This document shows, piece after piece, positions 54,804 to 62,488 of a DNA stretch of 64,000 bases. Numbering within the stretch: the first letter of the stretch is position 1; each line of letters starts with the position of its first letter. The translations under genes were made by a program, and so were the position numbers. The notes below the pieces were generated by a model, which worked only from the letters and a program-made list of their open reading frames with translations, searched no databases and was not told the DNA's origin. Origin of the DNA: Ruania alba (GTDB taxonomy: Bacteria > Actinomycetota > Actinomycetes > Actinomycetales > Beutenbergiaceae). The stretch is taken from NCBI RefSeq assembly GCF_900105765.1, contig NZ_FNTX01000002.1, positions 930,001 to 994,000 on the forward strand, written 5' to 3'.

Positions 54804-55625
54804 ATGCGCGGACGCGGCCTGACGGTGCTGCTGCTTCCCGGTCTGGTGCTGCTGCTCGCCGGGTTCCTGGTGCCGGCGGTGATCATGCTGCTGGCACCGC
54901 CGGACACCACCACCGGTGAGGTGCTGGCCCGGCTGGGGCAGATGCTGGTCGATCCCTACGACCTGACCATCATCGGGCGCACCCTCGGGCTCGGTCTGAT
55001 CGTGACCGTCACTTGCGTGGTGCTCGGGTTCCCGATCGCATACCTGCTGGCGCGCTCGCAGTCTCGCTGGGCCGGTGTGCTGCTCGCCGTGGCGATCTTC
55101 CCGCTGCTGCTGTCGAACGTGGTGCGCACCTTCGGGTGGCTGGTGGTGCTCGGGTCTCAGGGCGCCGTCGGGCAGACGCTCGTGGCGCTCGGGATCGTGG
55201 ACGAGGCACCCCAGTTGCTCTACACGCCGCTGGCGATCGTGCTCGGGCTGGTCCAGCTGTTCCTGCCGCTGGCGGTGGTGTCCAGCTACTCGGCGCTCGC
55301 CCAGGTGGATGCCAGCCTGGACGAGGCGGCCCGAGGTCTCGGTGCCGGCCGGGCGCGCACCTTCTGGACCATCGTGGTGCCGCTCTCCTGGCCCGGGGTG
55401 GTGGTGGCCGCCACGCTCGTGTTCGCCGGGTCGATCACCGCCTACACCACCCCGTACCTGCTCGGCGGCTCCCGCCAGCGGATGCTCTCCACCCAGCTGT
55501 TCCAGTACTCCAGCTCCACCATCGACTGGGCGGCGGCGAGCGCGACGGCGATGATCATGACCGTCCTGGTGTTCGGGGTGGCCGCGCTCTCCAGCCTGAT
55601 CGGACGACGGGCGAGGACCTCATGA
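54804..55625 (+). CDS. ABC permease, PotB type
   Basis: A 273-residue permease with six helices and the EAA loop SLDEAARGLGAGRARTFWTIVVPLSWPG, in the spermidine/putrescine-Fe3+ (CysTW/PotB) class. It is the first gene of a four-gene importer: PotB, PotC, ATPase and binding protein. ATG 54804 follows GGCAGG. Its stop overlaps the next ATG (ATGA). Confidence 0.9.
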   Translation: MRGRGLTVLLLPGLVLLLAGFLVPAVIMLLAPPDTTTGEVLARLGQMLVDPYDLTIIGRTLGLGLIVTVTCVVLGFPIAYLLARSQSRWAGVLLAVAIFPLLLSNVVRTFGWLVVLGSQGAVGQTLVALGIVDEAPQLLYTPLAIVLGLVQLFLPLAVVSSYSALAQVDASLDEAARGLGAGRARTFWTIVVPLSWPGVVVAATLVFAGSITAYTTPYLLGGSRQRMLSTQLFQYSSSTIDWAAASATAMIMTVLVFGVAALSSLIGRRARTS

Positions 55626-56419
55626 ACACACGCCACCCCGTAGCCGCTTCCCTGGCCGTGCTCGGGTACATCGTGATGATCGCGCCGCTGACCTTCGTGG
55701 TGATCACCGCCTTCACGGCCGGCTCCACCGTGCGCTTCCCACCCGACGGGCTCTCCCTGCGCTGGTTCGAGGCCGCCGTCACCTATGAGCCGTTCATGTC
55801 GGCGCTCTTCTCCAGCCTTCAGCTGGCCGTGTTCGCCGCGGTCGCTTCGCTGGCGTTGGGTGTGCCGGTGGCGCTGGCCATCCACCGCGGAAAGATCCCG
55901 GGCAAGGGGTTGCTGGAGGGGATGTTCCTCTCCCCGCTGATCGTGCCGGAGCTGGTGGTGGGCCTGGCGCTCTATCAGCAGTTCATGATCGGGCTGGGGA
56001 TGAACAACCTCACCACGCTCGCGATCGGGCACACCGTGCTGATGTTCCCCTACGCCGTGCGGGTCACCGGTGCCTCCCTGGCGCTGATCGACCCGGCCGT
56101 GGAGGATGCCGCGCGTGGGCTGGGTGCCTCCCCGCTGCGGACCTTTGTCACCATCACCCTGCCGTTGCTGCGCCCGGGGCTGTTCTCGGCCGCGTTGCTC
56201 GCGTTCGTCACCTCGTTCAACAACGTGCCCTTGTCCTTGCTGCTGCAGAGCCGTGAGTTCCGGACCTTGCCGGTCACGATGCTCGACTACGTGCAGCAGA
56301 ACTACGACCCGATCGTGGCCTCGACCTCGGTGCTCATCCTGGCCGGCACCGTGCTGGTGGCCGTGGTGGCCGAGCGCACGGTCGGGTTCGCCAAGATTTT
56401 CGGAGGGATCAACCGATGA
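55622..56419 (+). CDS. ABC permease, PotC type
   Basis: A 265-residue permease, the second half of the channel, with FPPDGLSLRWFEAAV after the first helix and the EAA loop AVEDAARGLGASPLRTFVTITLPLLRPG. Both features are standard for PotC-like subunits. Start and stop both overlap neighbours by ATGA. Confidence 0.9.
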   Translation: MNTRHPVAASLAVLGYIVMIAPLTFVVITAFTAGSTVRFPPDGLSLRWFEAAVTYEPFMSALFSSLQLAVFAAVASLALGVPVALAIHRGKIPGKGLLEGMFLSPLIVPELVVGLALYQQFMIGLGMNNLTTLAIGHTVLMFPYAVRVTGASLALIDPAVEDAARGLGASPLRTFVTITLPLLRPGLFSAALLAFVTSFNNVPLSLLLQSREFRTLPVTMLDYVQQNYDPIVASTSVLILAGTVLVAVVAERTVGFAKIFGGINR

Positions 56420-57414
56420 GTGCTGCCGAGTTTCGCGCTGTCTCCCAGGTGTTCGGCGACTTCACCGCGGTGGACGCGATCGACCTGACGATCCCCGAGG
56501 GCAAGCTCACTACGCTGCTCGGGCCGAGTGGCTGTGGGAAGACCACCAGCCTGCGGATGCTCGCCGGGTACCTGCGCCCCACCGGCGGCCAGATCCTCAT
56601 CCGCGGGGAGGACTTCACCACGGCCCCGCCGGAGAAGCGCAACCTGGGCATGGTGTTCCAGTCCTACGCGCTGTTCCCGCACATGAGCGTGGCGGACAAC
56701 GTGGGCTACGGGCTGAAGCTGCGCCGCGTCCCCGGGCCCGAGCGTACGAAGCGGATCACCGAGGCGTTGGAGATGGTGGGCCTGGCGCACCTGGCCGGCA
56801 GCCGCCCCAAGCAGCTCTCCGGCGGCCAGCAGCAGCGGGTGGCGATCGCCCGCGCCGTCGCGATCCAACCGAACCTGCTGCTCCTGGACGAACCGCTCTC
56901 CAACCTCGATGCGCGGCTGCGTCTGCAGATGCGCGCGGAGATCCGCCGCATCCAGTCCGAGACCGGGCTGAGCGTGGTGCTGGTGACGCACGACCAGGAC
57001 GAGGCGCTCGAGATGAGCGACCAGATGATCGTGATGAAGGACGGCCGGATCCAGCAGCAGGGCTCCCCGCAGGAGGTCTTCCCGGCCCCGGCGAACCGGT
57101 TCGTGGCCGAGTTCCTCGGGTACGAGAACTTCGTCCCCACTGCCGACGCGCAGCTGACGGTGCGGCCCGAGCACCTGCAGGTGAGCCTCGGCTCGGCCGA
57201 GACCTCCGACGGCCTCTCCCTTCCCGGCCGCGTCACCGACCTGGCCTACCGCGGAGTGGACGTGCTGGTCACCCTCTCCGCTGACGCCCCCGGCACCTCC
57301 GAGCCAGTGCGTCTGGTGGCCGACCTGCGTGCCACCACCGCACCCGATCTGCGGATCGGCGACGAGGTCACGGTCGCTGCCGGACCCGCTCACCTCGTGA
57401 CCCTCCCCGCCTGA
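56416..57414 (+). CDS. ABC ATPase, PotA type
   Basis: A 332-residue ATPase with Walker A G-P-S-G-C-G-K-T-T, Q-loop V-F-Q-S-Y-A-L-F, signature L-S-G-G-Q-Q-Q-R, Walker B L-L-L-L-D-E-P and the H-switch T-H-D. A TOBE-type domain of about 80 residues follows. It is the dedicated energy subunit of the importer, unlike the two sugar importers in this window that lack one. Confidence 0.95.
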   Translation: MSAAEFRAVSQVFGDFTAVDAIDLTIPEGKLTTLLGPSGCGKTTSLRMLAGYLRPTGGQILIRGEDFTTAPPEKRNLGMVFQSYALFPHMSVADNVGYGLKLRRVPGPERTKRITEALEMVGLAHLAGSRPKQLSGGQQQRVAIARAVAIQPNLLLLDEPLSNLDARLRLQMRAEIRRIQSETGLSVVLVTHDQDEALEMSDQMIVMKDGRIQQQGSPQEVFPAPANRFVAEFLGYENFVPTADAQLTVRPEHLQVSLGSAETSDGLSLPGRVTDLAYRGVDVLVTLSADAPGTSEPVRLVADLRATTAPDLRIGDEVTVAAGPAHLVTLPA

Positions 57415-57437
57415 CAATCCCCCTCGAAAGGACCCCC

Positions 57438-58517
57438 ATGTTCTCCTCCCGTAGGTCGCTGAGCGCCCTGGCCGCTGTGGCCGCCACCTCCCTGGCCGTC
57501 GCCGGCTGTTCGTCTTCCTCCGACGACGGAGGTTCCGGTGGCGAGTCCGCCGACACCATCGTGGTGAGCACCTTCCCGTTCGGGGTGGAGGAGTTCACCG
57601 AGGCGGTGGTGGACCCGTTCACCGCCGAGACCGGTATCGAGGTGGAGTTGGACACCGGTTCCAACGCCGACCGGCTCTCCCGGTTGCAGCTCGAGGGTGA
57701 GGACACTGGCATCGACGTGATGCTCATGTCCGACTCCTACGTGGCGATCGCCGAGCAGGAGGGCCTGTTCCAGCCGGTCACCGAGGAGAACGTGCCCACG
57801 CTGGCCGACATCGCCGACTTCGCTGTGGATGAGGCCTACTCCGGGCCCGCGTACAGCTACCAGCTGAACGGGATGCTCTACAACACCGACGAGCTCACCG
57901 CCGAGCAGGCCGCGGACTGGGAGCTCTACGCCGACTCCGCCTACGCCGGAGAGGTCGCCCTGCCGGACATCGCCGTGACGGCCGGTCAGCTGACCGTCTC
58001 GGGAGTGGGGGACGCCTACGGATCCGGACCGTACGACGTCGACACCGCCTTCGAGACGATGGCCGGCTGGGCGCCGAACGTGCTGCAGTTCTACAGCTCG
58101 ACCACCGAGTTCACGAACCTGCTCACCCAGGGTGAGATCGTGGGCGGGGTGGCCCTGAACGGCTTTGCCACCAACTTGATCGCCTCCGGTGAGCCGATCG
58201 GCTGGGTGCCGCCGGCCGAGGGGCGCTACATGGCGACCAACCGCGCGGTGGTTCCGACCGGTGCCCCGAATGCCGAGGGCGCGTTCGCGTTCATCGACTA
58301 CCTGCTCTCCGTGGAGGCGCAGCAGTCCTCCGCCGAGCTCGTCGGTGACCTGCCCGTGAACCTGGAGGTGGAGGTCCCCGAGGAGCTCACCGCCGTCGTC
58401 GGTGACATCGCGCAGGACCCGACTGCCGCCGGCTACGCCACCCTGGACCCGGCCGAGACCGTGGACCAGCGCGGCGAGTGGGTGGAGCGGTTCGCGCGCG
58501 AGGTCGTGGGCGGCTGA
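57438..58517 (+). CDS. ABC substrate-binding lipoprotein, PotD-like
   Basis: A 359-residue binding protein with a basic N-terminus, hydrophobic stretch and lipobox V-A-G-C, then a Ser/Gly linker. The mature part has the class F/D pattern of PotD or Fe/thiamine-type proteins (LNGMLYNTDELTAEQAADWELYAD, VVPTGAPNAEGAFAFIDYLLS). The ligand is unknown; the following deaminase-family gene suggests a nucleoside- or amino-purine-like compound instead of polyamine. GAAAGGA precedes ATG 57438. Confidence 0.87.
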   Translation: MFSSRRSLSALAAVAATSLAVAGCSSSSDDGGSGGESADTIVVSTFPFGVEEFTEAVVDPFTAETGIEVELDTGSNADRLSRLQLEGEDTGIDVMLMSDSYVAIAEQEGLFQPVTEENVPTLADIADFAVDEAYSGPAYSYQLNGMLYNTDELTAEQAADWELYADSAYAGEVALPDIAVTAGQLTVSGVGDAYGSGPYDVDTAFETMAGWAPNVLQFYSSTTEFTNLLTQGEIVGGVALNGFATNLIASGEPIGWVPPAEGRYMATNRAVVPTGAPNAEGAFAFIDYLLSVEAQQSSAELVGDLPVNLEVEVPEELTAVVGDIAQDPTAAGYATLDPAETVDQRGEWVERFAREVVGG

Positions 58518-59635
58518 TGACCGACCAGCTCACCACCGCGCCTGATCAGGCTCGGGTCCTCGACCTGGCCAGGCTCCCCAAGGCGGATCTGCACTGCCAC
58601 CTGCTCGGTACCGTCCGGGCGAGCACCTTCGGCGAGCTCGCCCGGCGGGAGGGGCTGGCGTTGCCGGAGGGGCCGGAGCAGATCTTCGCCTCGATCAACT
58701 CCCACCCACCGGACCCGGAGCTGTACCGGAACACCCGGATCCCGATGCCGCAGGGGCCGAGCGAGAACGAGCCGGAGCGCTCCTACTCGCTGTTCCAGGC
58801 CTCGGGCTGGGTGCGTGATCTGCTCCGCGACGCCGACGACCTCACCCGCATCACCTACGAGGCCTTCGAGGCGGCGCACCGGGCCGGTACGTGGCACCTC
58901 GAGGTGTCCTTCGACATGATCCCCGAGCACCTGCGCCACCTCGGCTATGCCGGGTGGGTGGAGGCGCACGCCGAGGGCATCCGGATGGCCGAGCGGGATT
59001 TCGGGATGACCGGGCGGCTGCTGGCGGCGATCGACCGCAGCGGCACCGGCGAGGAGGCGCTCGCCTGGGTGCGCACCGTCGTCGATCATCCGCACGAGTA
59101 CGTGGCCGGGATCGGGCTGGACAACTTGGAGACCGCCGGGCCGCCGGAGCGGTTCGCCGACGCCTACCGGCTGGCCGGCGAGGCGGGTCTGAAGCGCACG
59201 GCGCACACCTCCGAGCACGTCCCGGCTGCCGTGAACGCGGTGACCTGCCTGGACGTGCTGGGGTGCGACCGGCTCGACCACGGGTACTTCGTGCTCGAGG
59301 ACGACGCCGTGGTGGCGCGCATGGTGGCCGAGCAGGTGCCGTTCTCGGTCGCTTCGACCACCTCACGCCGGTCCTGGCGGCCGTGGCGGAAGGCCTCCAT
59401 CGCCGCGATGGTGGAGGCCGGGATGAACGTCTACCCGTGCTCAGACGACCCAGGCATGTTCCCCACCACCGTGTTGAACGAGTACGAGATCCTTGCCCGG
59501 GACGTGGGCGTCTCCGACGAGCGTCTGGTTCAGATGGCCAAGGCGAGCTTCGAGGCCTCGTGGCTGCCGGAGCAGCAGAAGGCGGACGTGCTGCGCCGCT
59601 TCGACGAGACCGTCGCCGCCCTCCTGCCCCGCTAA
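58517..59635 (+). CDS. adenosine/AMP deaminase-family metallohydrolase
   Basis: A 372-residue amidohydrolase. The zinc ligands H26-x-H28 (ADLHCHLLG), H230 with the following E233 (AHTSEH), the D254-H255-G256 block and D310-D311 (SDDP) match the adenosine deaminase family. The catalytic H-A-G-E motif reads A-H-T-S-E, so the substrate may differ from adenosine. The ATG overlaps the binding-protein stop (TGATG), so the enzyme is coupled to the importer and probably deaminates what it brings in. Confidence 0.85.
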   Translation: MTDQLTTAPDQARVLDLARLPKADLHCHLLGTVRASTFGELARREGLALPEGPEQIFASINSHPPDPELYRNTRIPMPQGPSENEPERSYSLFQASGWVRDLLRDADDLTRITYEAFEAAHRAGTWHLEVSFDMIPEHLRHLGYAGWVEAHAEGIRMAERDFGMTGRLLAAIDRSGTGEEALAWVRTVVDHPHEYVAGIGLDNLETAGPPERFADAYRLAGEAGLKRTAHTSEHVPAAVNAVTCLDVLGCDRLDHGYFVLEDDAVVARMVAEQVPFSVASTTSRRSWRPWRKASIAAMVEAGMNVYPCSDDPGMFPTTVLNEYEILARDVGVSDERLVQMAKASFEASWLPEQQKADVLRRFDETVAALLPR

Positions 59636-59665
59636 CCCACCCCACCCCACCGACCCCACCCCACC

Positions 59666-59725
59666 CGCGAGTGCGGCCTATTCCTCTCATTCTTCGAGAT
59701 TTGGCCGAGATTGGCCGCACTCGCG
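59666..59725. repeat. 60-bp inverted repeat (family B), second copy
   Basis: CGCGAGTGC (59666-59674) and GCACTCGCG (59717-59725), extendable inward as GGCC/GGCC, bound an A/T-rich centre. It has the same ends and exact length as the element at 53556-53615. It lies 31 bp after the deaminase stop, so it may also terminate that operon. Confidence 0.68.
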
Positions 59726-59737
59726 TACGAGGGTGGG

Positions 59738-59793
59738 GTGATGTCCGACGGCGCCCCCGACCAGCGCCGCGTCCGTCACCAGGTTCGTGGGGA
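59738..59793 (-). pseudogene. remnant of a luciferase-like oxidoreductase gene 3' part
   Basis: On the minus strand this stretch reads PTNLVTDAALVG, closely matching PTDLVTDVALVG inside the oxidoreductase gene at 61029-62057. At DNA level, 59738-59793 and 61128-61182 agree at all but a few positions with one single-base gap. It is a gene scrap lying on the other side of the XRE/nucleotidyltransferase pair from the intact gene. No functional frame remains. Confidence 0.7.
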
Positions 59794-59805
59794 GCCCACC
59801 TTGGG

Positions 59806-60366
59806 TCAGCGTGAGCGCGGCGGTGGTGTGGTGCTGCCGAGGAAATCCAACGCCAGATCCCGGGCTCGTGCCTCCGCCCGAGGTGCGTCCTGCAGTCGTT
59901 CCGCGATCACGTGGCGCTCGACGAGGCCGGCGGAAACGAGGGCGCCGACGAAGCGATGGTCTTTGGTCCGGCCTGCCAGCAACTTCGCGACGCAGAGATC
60001 GTGTGGTTCCAGGCATAGCCCGGTGCGGCCATTGGTATTGGCGTTGTCTACTCGTACCAAACGGTCACTCCACCCGGTTGGCAAGATGGCGGTCTGCCGA
60101 CCGACGCCCTGGACGTAGAAGCCGTGCAACTCATGGAATGGTGACCACTCCCCGGCGACGCCGTCCAACCGAGTTGCCAGCGAGTCGGCGTCGTCATCAT
60201 CCAATGGGCACACGTCGAACTCGATCGAGATGGTGGCATCCGGCGGAAGTTCGTCTTCGCCCCACGTGCCCAATATTGACTGGGACCCGATCACCAGGAC
60301 CGAACTCTGCTGGATGATCTCGGTCGCAGCACGGATTGCGTGCTCAAGCTGCGCTCGGGTTGCCAC
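59806..60366 (-). CDS. nucleotidyltransferase-fold protein (DUF6036-like) paired with an XRE regulator
   Basis: A 186-residue protein with the start of a nucleotidyltransferase fold: V-I-G-S27-Q-S (27-30), followed by I-E49-F-D51-V, the G-S...D-x-D/E-x-D pattern. The remainder (LEPHDLCVAKLLAGRTKDHRFVGALV) is typical of DUF6036-like proteins. Related HTH/nucleotidyltransferase pairs include toxin-antitoxin systems, so a toxin role is possible but not shown. GTG 60366 overlaps the XRE gene by 23 nt and has GAAGGG upstream. Confidence 0.7.
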   Translation of the reverse strand: MATRAQLEHAIRAATEIIQQSSVLVIGSQSILGTWGEDELPPDATISIEFDVCPLDDDDADSLATRLDGVAGEWSPFHELHGFYVQGVGRQTAILPTGWSDRLVRVDNANTNGRTGLCLEPHDLCVAKLLAGRTKDHRFVGALVSAGLVERHVIAERLQDAPRAEARARDLALDFLGSTTPPPRSR

Positions 60367-60952
60367 GGCTCGCCCTTCTGATTGCAGCACGACGCTGCGC
60401 CTGTGTGAGCACACCGAGGAAGGGGCCGACCTGACGCATGTCGATCCCGTGCTCGTCGGCCCTCATCATCGTGTCCACCAGGCTCGAAACTGGTCCGCGA
60501 AGCACGGACTCCCATTCATCGAGCCATTCCTGAGATTGGTCTCCTCGGACCTGGGAACGCATCTGCCCGATGTTGCTCAGGGCTCGCGCGATCACGGCAG
60601 CGAGATCTCGCTGCATGGAGCGAAGCACCTCGCGATGTAGCTCGAGCGCAACCCGGTCTTCGCGGCGCTCCAGATAGGTCACTCGTGAGAGTGCAGAAGC
60701 TATGGACTGGTGTGCGGCGTGTTCGTTGCTTGCAGGGCTTTCGATTGCATGCAAAGTGATGTCCAGGGCCCTCAGGAGACCGACTAGCTTTCCGATCTCG
60801 GCGCGCGGGTGTCCCGACTCGACGTCGACCACGAACCGGCGTCCGACCTGCGCCTCTTCGGCGAGGCGCGCTTGGGTCCACCCGCGAGCTCGGCGCGCAG
60901 ACCGCACCGCAGCCCCAAGGCCCTCCGATGAAGTGATCGCGGCCGCATCCAT
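60344..60952 (-). CDS. XRE-family (HipB-like) regulator, candidate antitoxin
   Basis: A 202-residue protein with an N-terminal XRE helix-turn-helix (VRSARRARGWTQARLAEEAQVGRRFVVDVESGHPRAEIGKLVGLLRALDI, residues about 16-66) of the HipB type, and a helical C-terminal domain of about 130 residues that I do not recognise. It precedes and overlaps the nucleotidyltransferase-like gene. A perfect 18-bp palindrome stands before it. ATG 60952 lies 6 nt after TAAACT, so the mRNA is probably leaderless. Confidence 0.78.
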   Translation of the reverse strand: MDAAAITSSEGLGAAVRSARRARGWTQARLAEEAQVGRRFVVDVESGHPRAEIGKLVGLLRALDITLHAIESPASNEHAAHQSIASALSRVTYLERREDRVALELHREVLRSMQRDLAAVIARALSNIGQMRSQVRGDQSQEWLDEWESVLRGPVSSLVDTMMRADEHGIDMRQVGPFLGVLTQAQRRAAIRRASRGNPSAA

Positions 60953-60958
60953 GCACTC

Positions 60959-60988
60959 AGTTTACAAGAATGTTCCCGTACGGGAACA
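60959..60988 (-). promoter_or_regulatory. operator palindrome and -10 of the XRE/nucleotidyltransferase operon
   Basis: TGTTCCCGT (60971-60979) and ACGGGAACA (60980-60988) form a perfect 18-bp palindrome. On the minus strand TAAACT (60964-60959) follows, 6 nt before the ATG. The palindrome would cover the spacer and -35 region, fitting autorepression by the XRE protein. Confidence 0.72.
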
Positions 60989-61028
60989 GACGTCCGCGTT
61001 CTGTCGCCGTCCCTCGCGCCGGGAGCGA

Positions 61029-62057
61029 TCAGTGGAGTGCCTGCACGAGGGAGGGGAGCATCCGCGGGTCTGTCTGCAGGATCAGCGTGGTCACGCAGCT
61101 CGCCTCCCAGCGGGCGAGCTGCGTGGTGATGTCCGACGGCGTCCCCACCAGCGCCACGTCCGTCACCAGGTCCGTGGGGATGGCTGCCGCCGCACCTGCT
61201 TTGTCGCCGGCCAGGTACTTCGCGGTCACCTCGTCGCAGACGTCGCGATAGCCGGCCCGGGCGATCGCCTCGCGGTGGAAGTTGGTGCTCTCCGAGCCCA
61301 TCCCGCCGATGTACAGGGCTAGGTGGGGCCGAACCTGGTCAGCGGCGGTCTCCAGATCATCGCCAATCACGGCCGGTACCGCGGCGCTGACCTCGAACTC
61401 GCCGCGGGGCGACCGGGCGGCATCCCGGCGCGCGAACCCGGTCTCGAGGTTCTCCCGGTACTCGGCGTCGAGCGCGGGGGAGACGAAGGCGGGCAGCCAG
61501 CCGTCGGCGATCTCGGCCGCGAGGGCGGTGTTCTTCGGTCCCTGGGCGGCGAGGTGGATCGGCAGGTCGGAGCGCACGGGATGCACGGTGGAGCGCAGTG
61601 CCTTGCCGAGGCGCGTGCCGCCGTCGTGGGGAAGCGTGAAGTGCCGACCCGAGAAGGTGACGGGCGCTTCGCGGGCGAGCACCTGCCGCACGATGTCCAC
61701 GTACTCGCGGGTGCGCTCCAGGGGGCGCGGGTAGGGTTGGCCGTACCAGCCTTCCACCACTTGCGGCCCGGACGCGCCGAGTCCGAGGATGAATCGTCCG
61801 CCCGAGAGGTGGTCCAGGGTGAGGGCGGCCATCGCGGTGGCCGTGGGGGTGCGGGCGGCCAGCTGCGCGATGCCGGTGCCCAGGCGAACCCGGTTGGTCT
61901 GCGACCCCCACCAGGCGAGCGGGGTGAAGGCGTCCGACCCGTACGACTCGGCTGTCCAGACCGAGTCCAGGCCGAGCTCATCGGCGGCTCGCACCGCCCC
62001 AGCGGCACCTGCCGGGGGACCGGCCGACCAATAACCCGTGTGGAATCCGAAGCGCAT
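61029..62057 (-). CDS. LLM-class F420-dependent oxidoreductase-like protein
   Basis: A 342-residue luciferase-like TIM-barrel protein. FGFHTGYWSAGPPAGAAGAVRAADELGLDSVWTAESYGSDAF and LGLGASGPQVVEGWYGQPYPRPLERTREYVDIVRQVL are typical of the F420-dependent group. It probably uses F420H2 or FMN on an unknown substrate. ATG 62057 has GAGGATGAAGG upstream. A 7-bp tandem repeat begins 15 bp before the start, in the leader or promoter. Confidence 0.87.
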   Translation of the reverse strand: MRFGFHTGYWSAGPPAGAAGAVRAADELGLDSVWTAESYGSDAFTPLAWWGSQTNRVRLGTGIAQLAARTPTATAMAALTLDHLSGGRFILGLGASGPQVVEGWYGQPYPRPLERTREYVDIVRQVLAREAPVTFSGRHFTLPHDGGTRLGKALRSTVHPVRSDLPIHLAAQGPKNTALAAEIADGWLPAFVSPALDAEYRENLETGFARRDAARSPRGEFEVSAAVPAVIGDDLETAADQVRPHLALYIGGMGSESTNFHREAIARAGYRDVCDEVTAKYLAGDKAGAAAAIPTDLVTDVALVGTPSDITTQLARWEASCVTTLILQTDPRMLPSLVQALH

Positions 62058-62071
62058 CCTTCATCCTCGCA

Positions 62072-62145
62072 CTCGGTGCTCGGTGCTCGGTGCTCGGTGC
62101 TCGGTGCTCGGTGCTCGGTGCTCGGTGCTCGGTGCTCGGTGCTCG
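62072..62145. repeat. 7-bp tandem repeat (CTCGGTG), about 10.5 units
   Basis: The unit CTCGGTG is repeated without interruption over 74 bp, 15 bp upstream of the oxidoreductase start codon (which reads leftward). Perfect arrays of this length mutate by slippage, so unit number may vary and shift promoter spacing or leader structure. Confidence 0.95.
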
Positions 62146-62311
62146 AGGTGGCAGCGCTCGGCAACCGGAGCGCGTCTGCCTCGTCCCGCGTACATCTCGT
62201 CACGGCGCACGCACCTCGGCTGTGTGGGGATGGCGTGTGCGCACCCCCACGTGCGAGTACGTCGGCCAATGCCGCTTCGCAGAGTTTGCTCGGCGGCGGC
62301 GCACTCCCCGT

Positions 62312-62390
62312 GTGCGGGTATGCCAGTCCTATGGGGCGTGCGGGTACGCCAATCCTGCTGGCGTGCTGGCGTGCTGGCGTGCTGGCGTGC
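62312..62390. repeat. repeat-rich intergenic segment: 19-bp direct repeat and 8-bp tandem array
   Basis: GTGCGGGTATGCCAGTCCT (62312-62330) recurs with two changes at 62338-62356, and TGCTGGCG is repeated four times at 62356-62387. The whole gap 62146-62488 is without a credible gene: the frames across it merely translate the short repeats. Confidence 0.8.
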
Positions 62391-62488
62391 GGATGTGCAG
62401 TGGCGCACGTCCGGTCGGCCTCGATGGTCGGGTAGCTGGCGTTCACCCGGCGTGCTCGTACTCAGCCCGGCTAGTCCTGTGGGGTGGC

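Noticed and set aside
54804-58517. Polyamine (spermidine/putrescine) importer PotABCD
   Set aside because: Subunit classes match only broadly. LacI regulation and the coupled deaminase-family gene argue for another ligand, so no pot gene names are given.
62072-62145. 7-bp tandem array as a CRISPR
   Set aside because: Units are directly adjacent without spacers and there are no cas genes.
61870-62450. Open frames crossing the 62.1-62.4 kb repeats on both strands
   Set aside because: They consist of translated short repeats (SVLGARC-type or ASTPARQ-type) and overlap the real oxidoreductase or HNH gene; no start signals support them.
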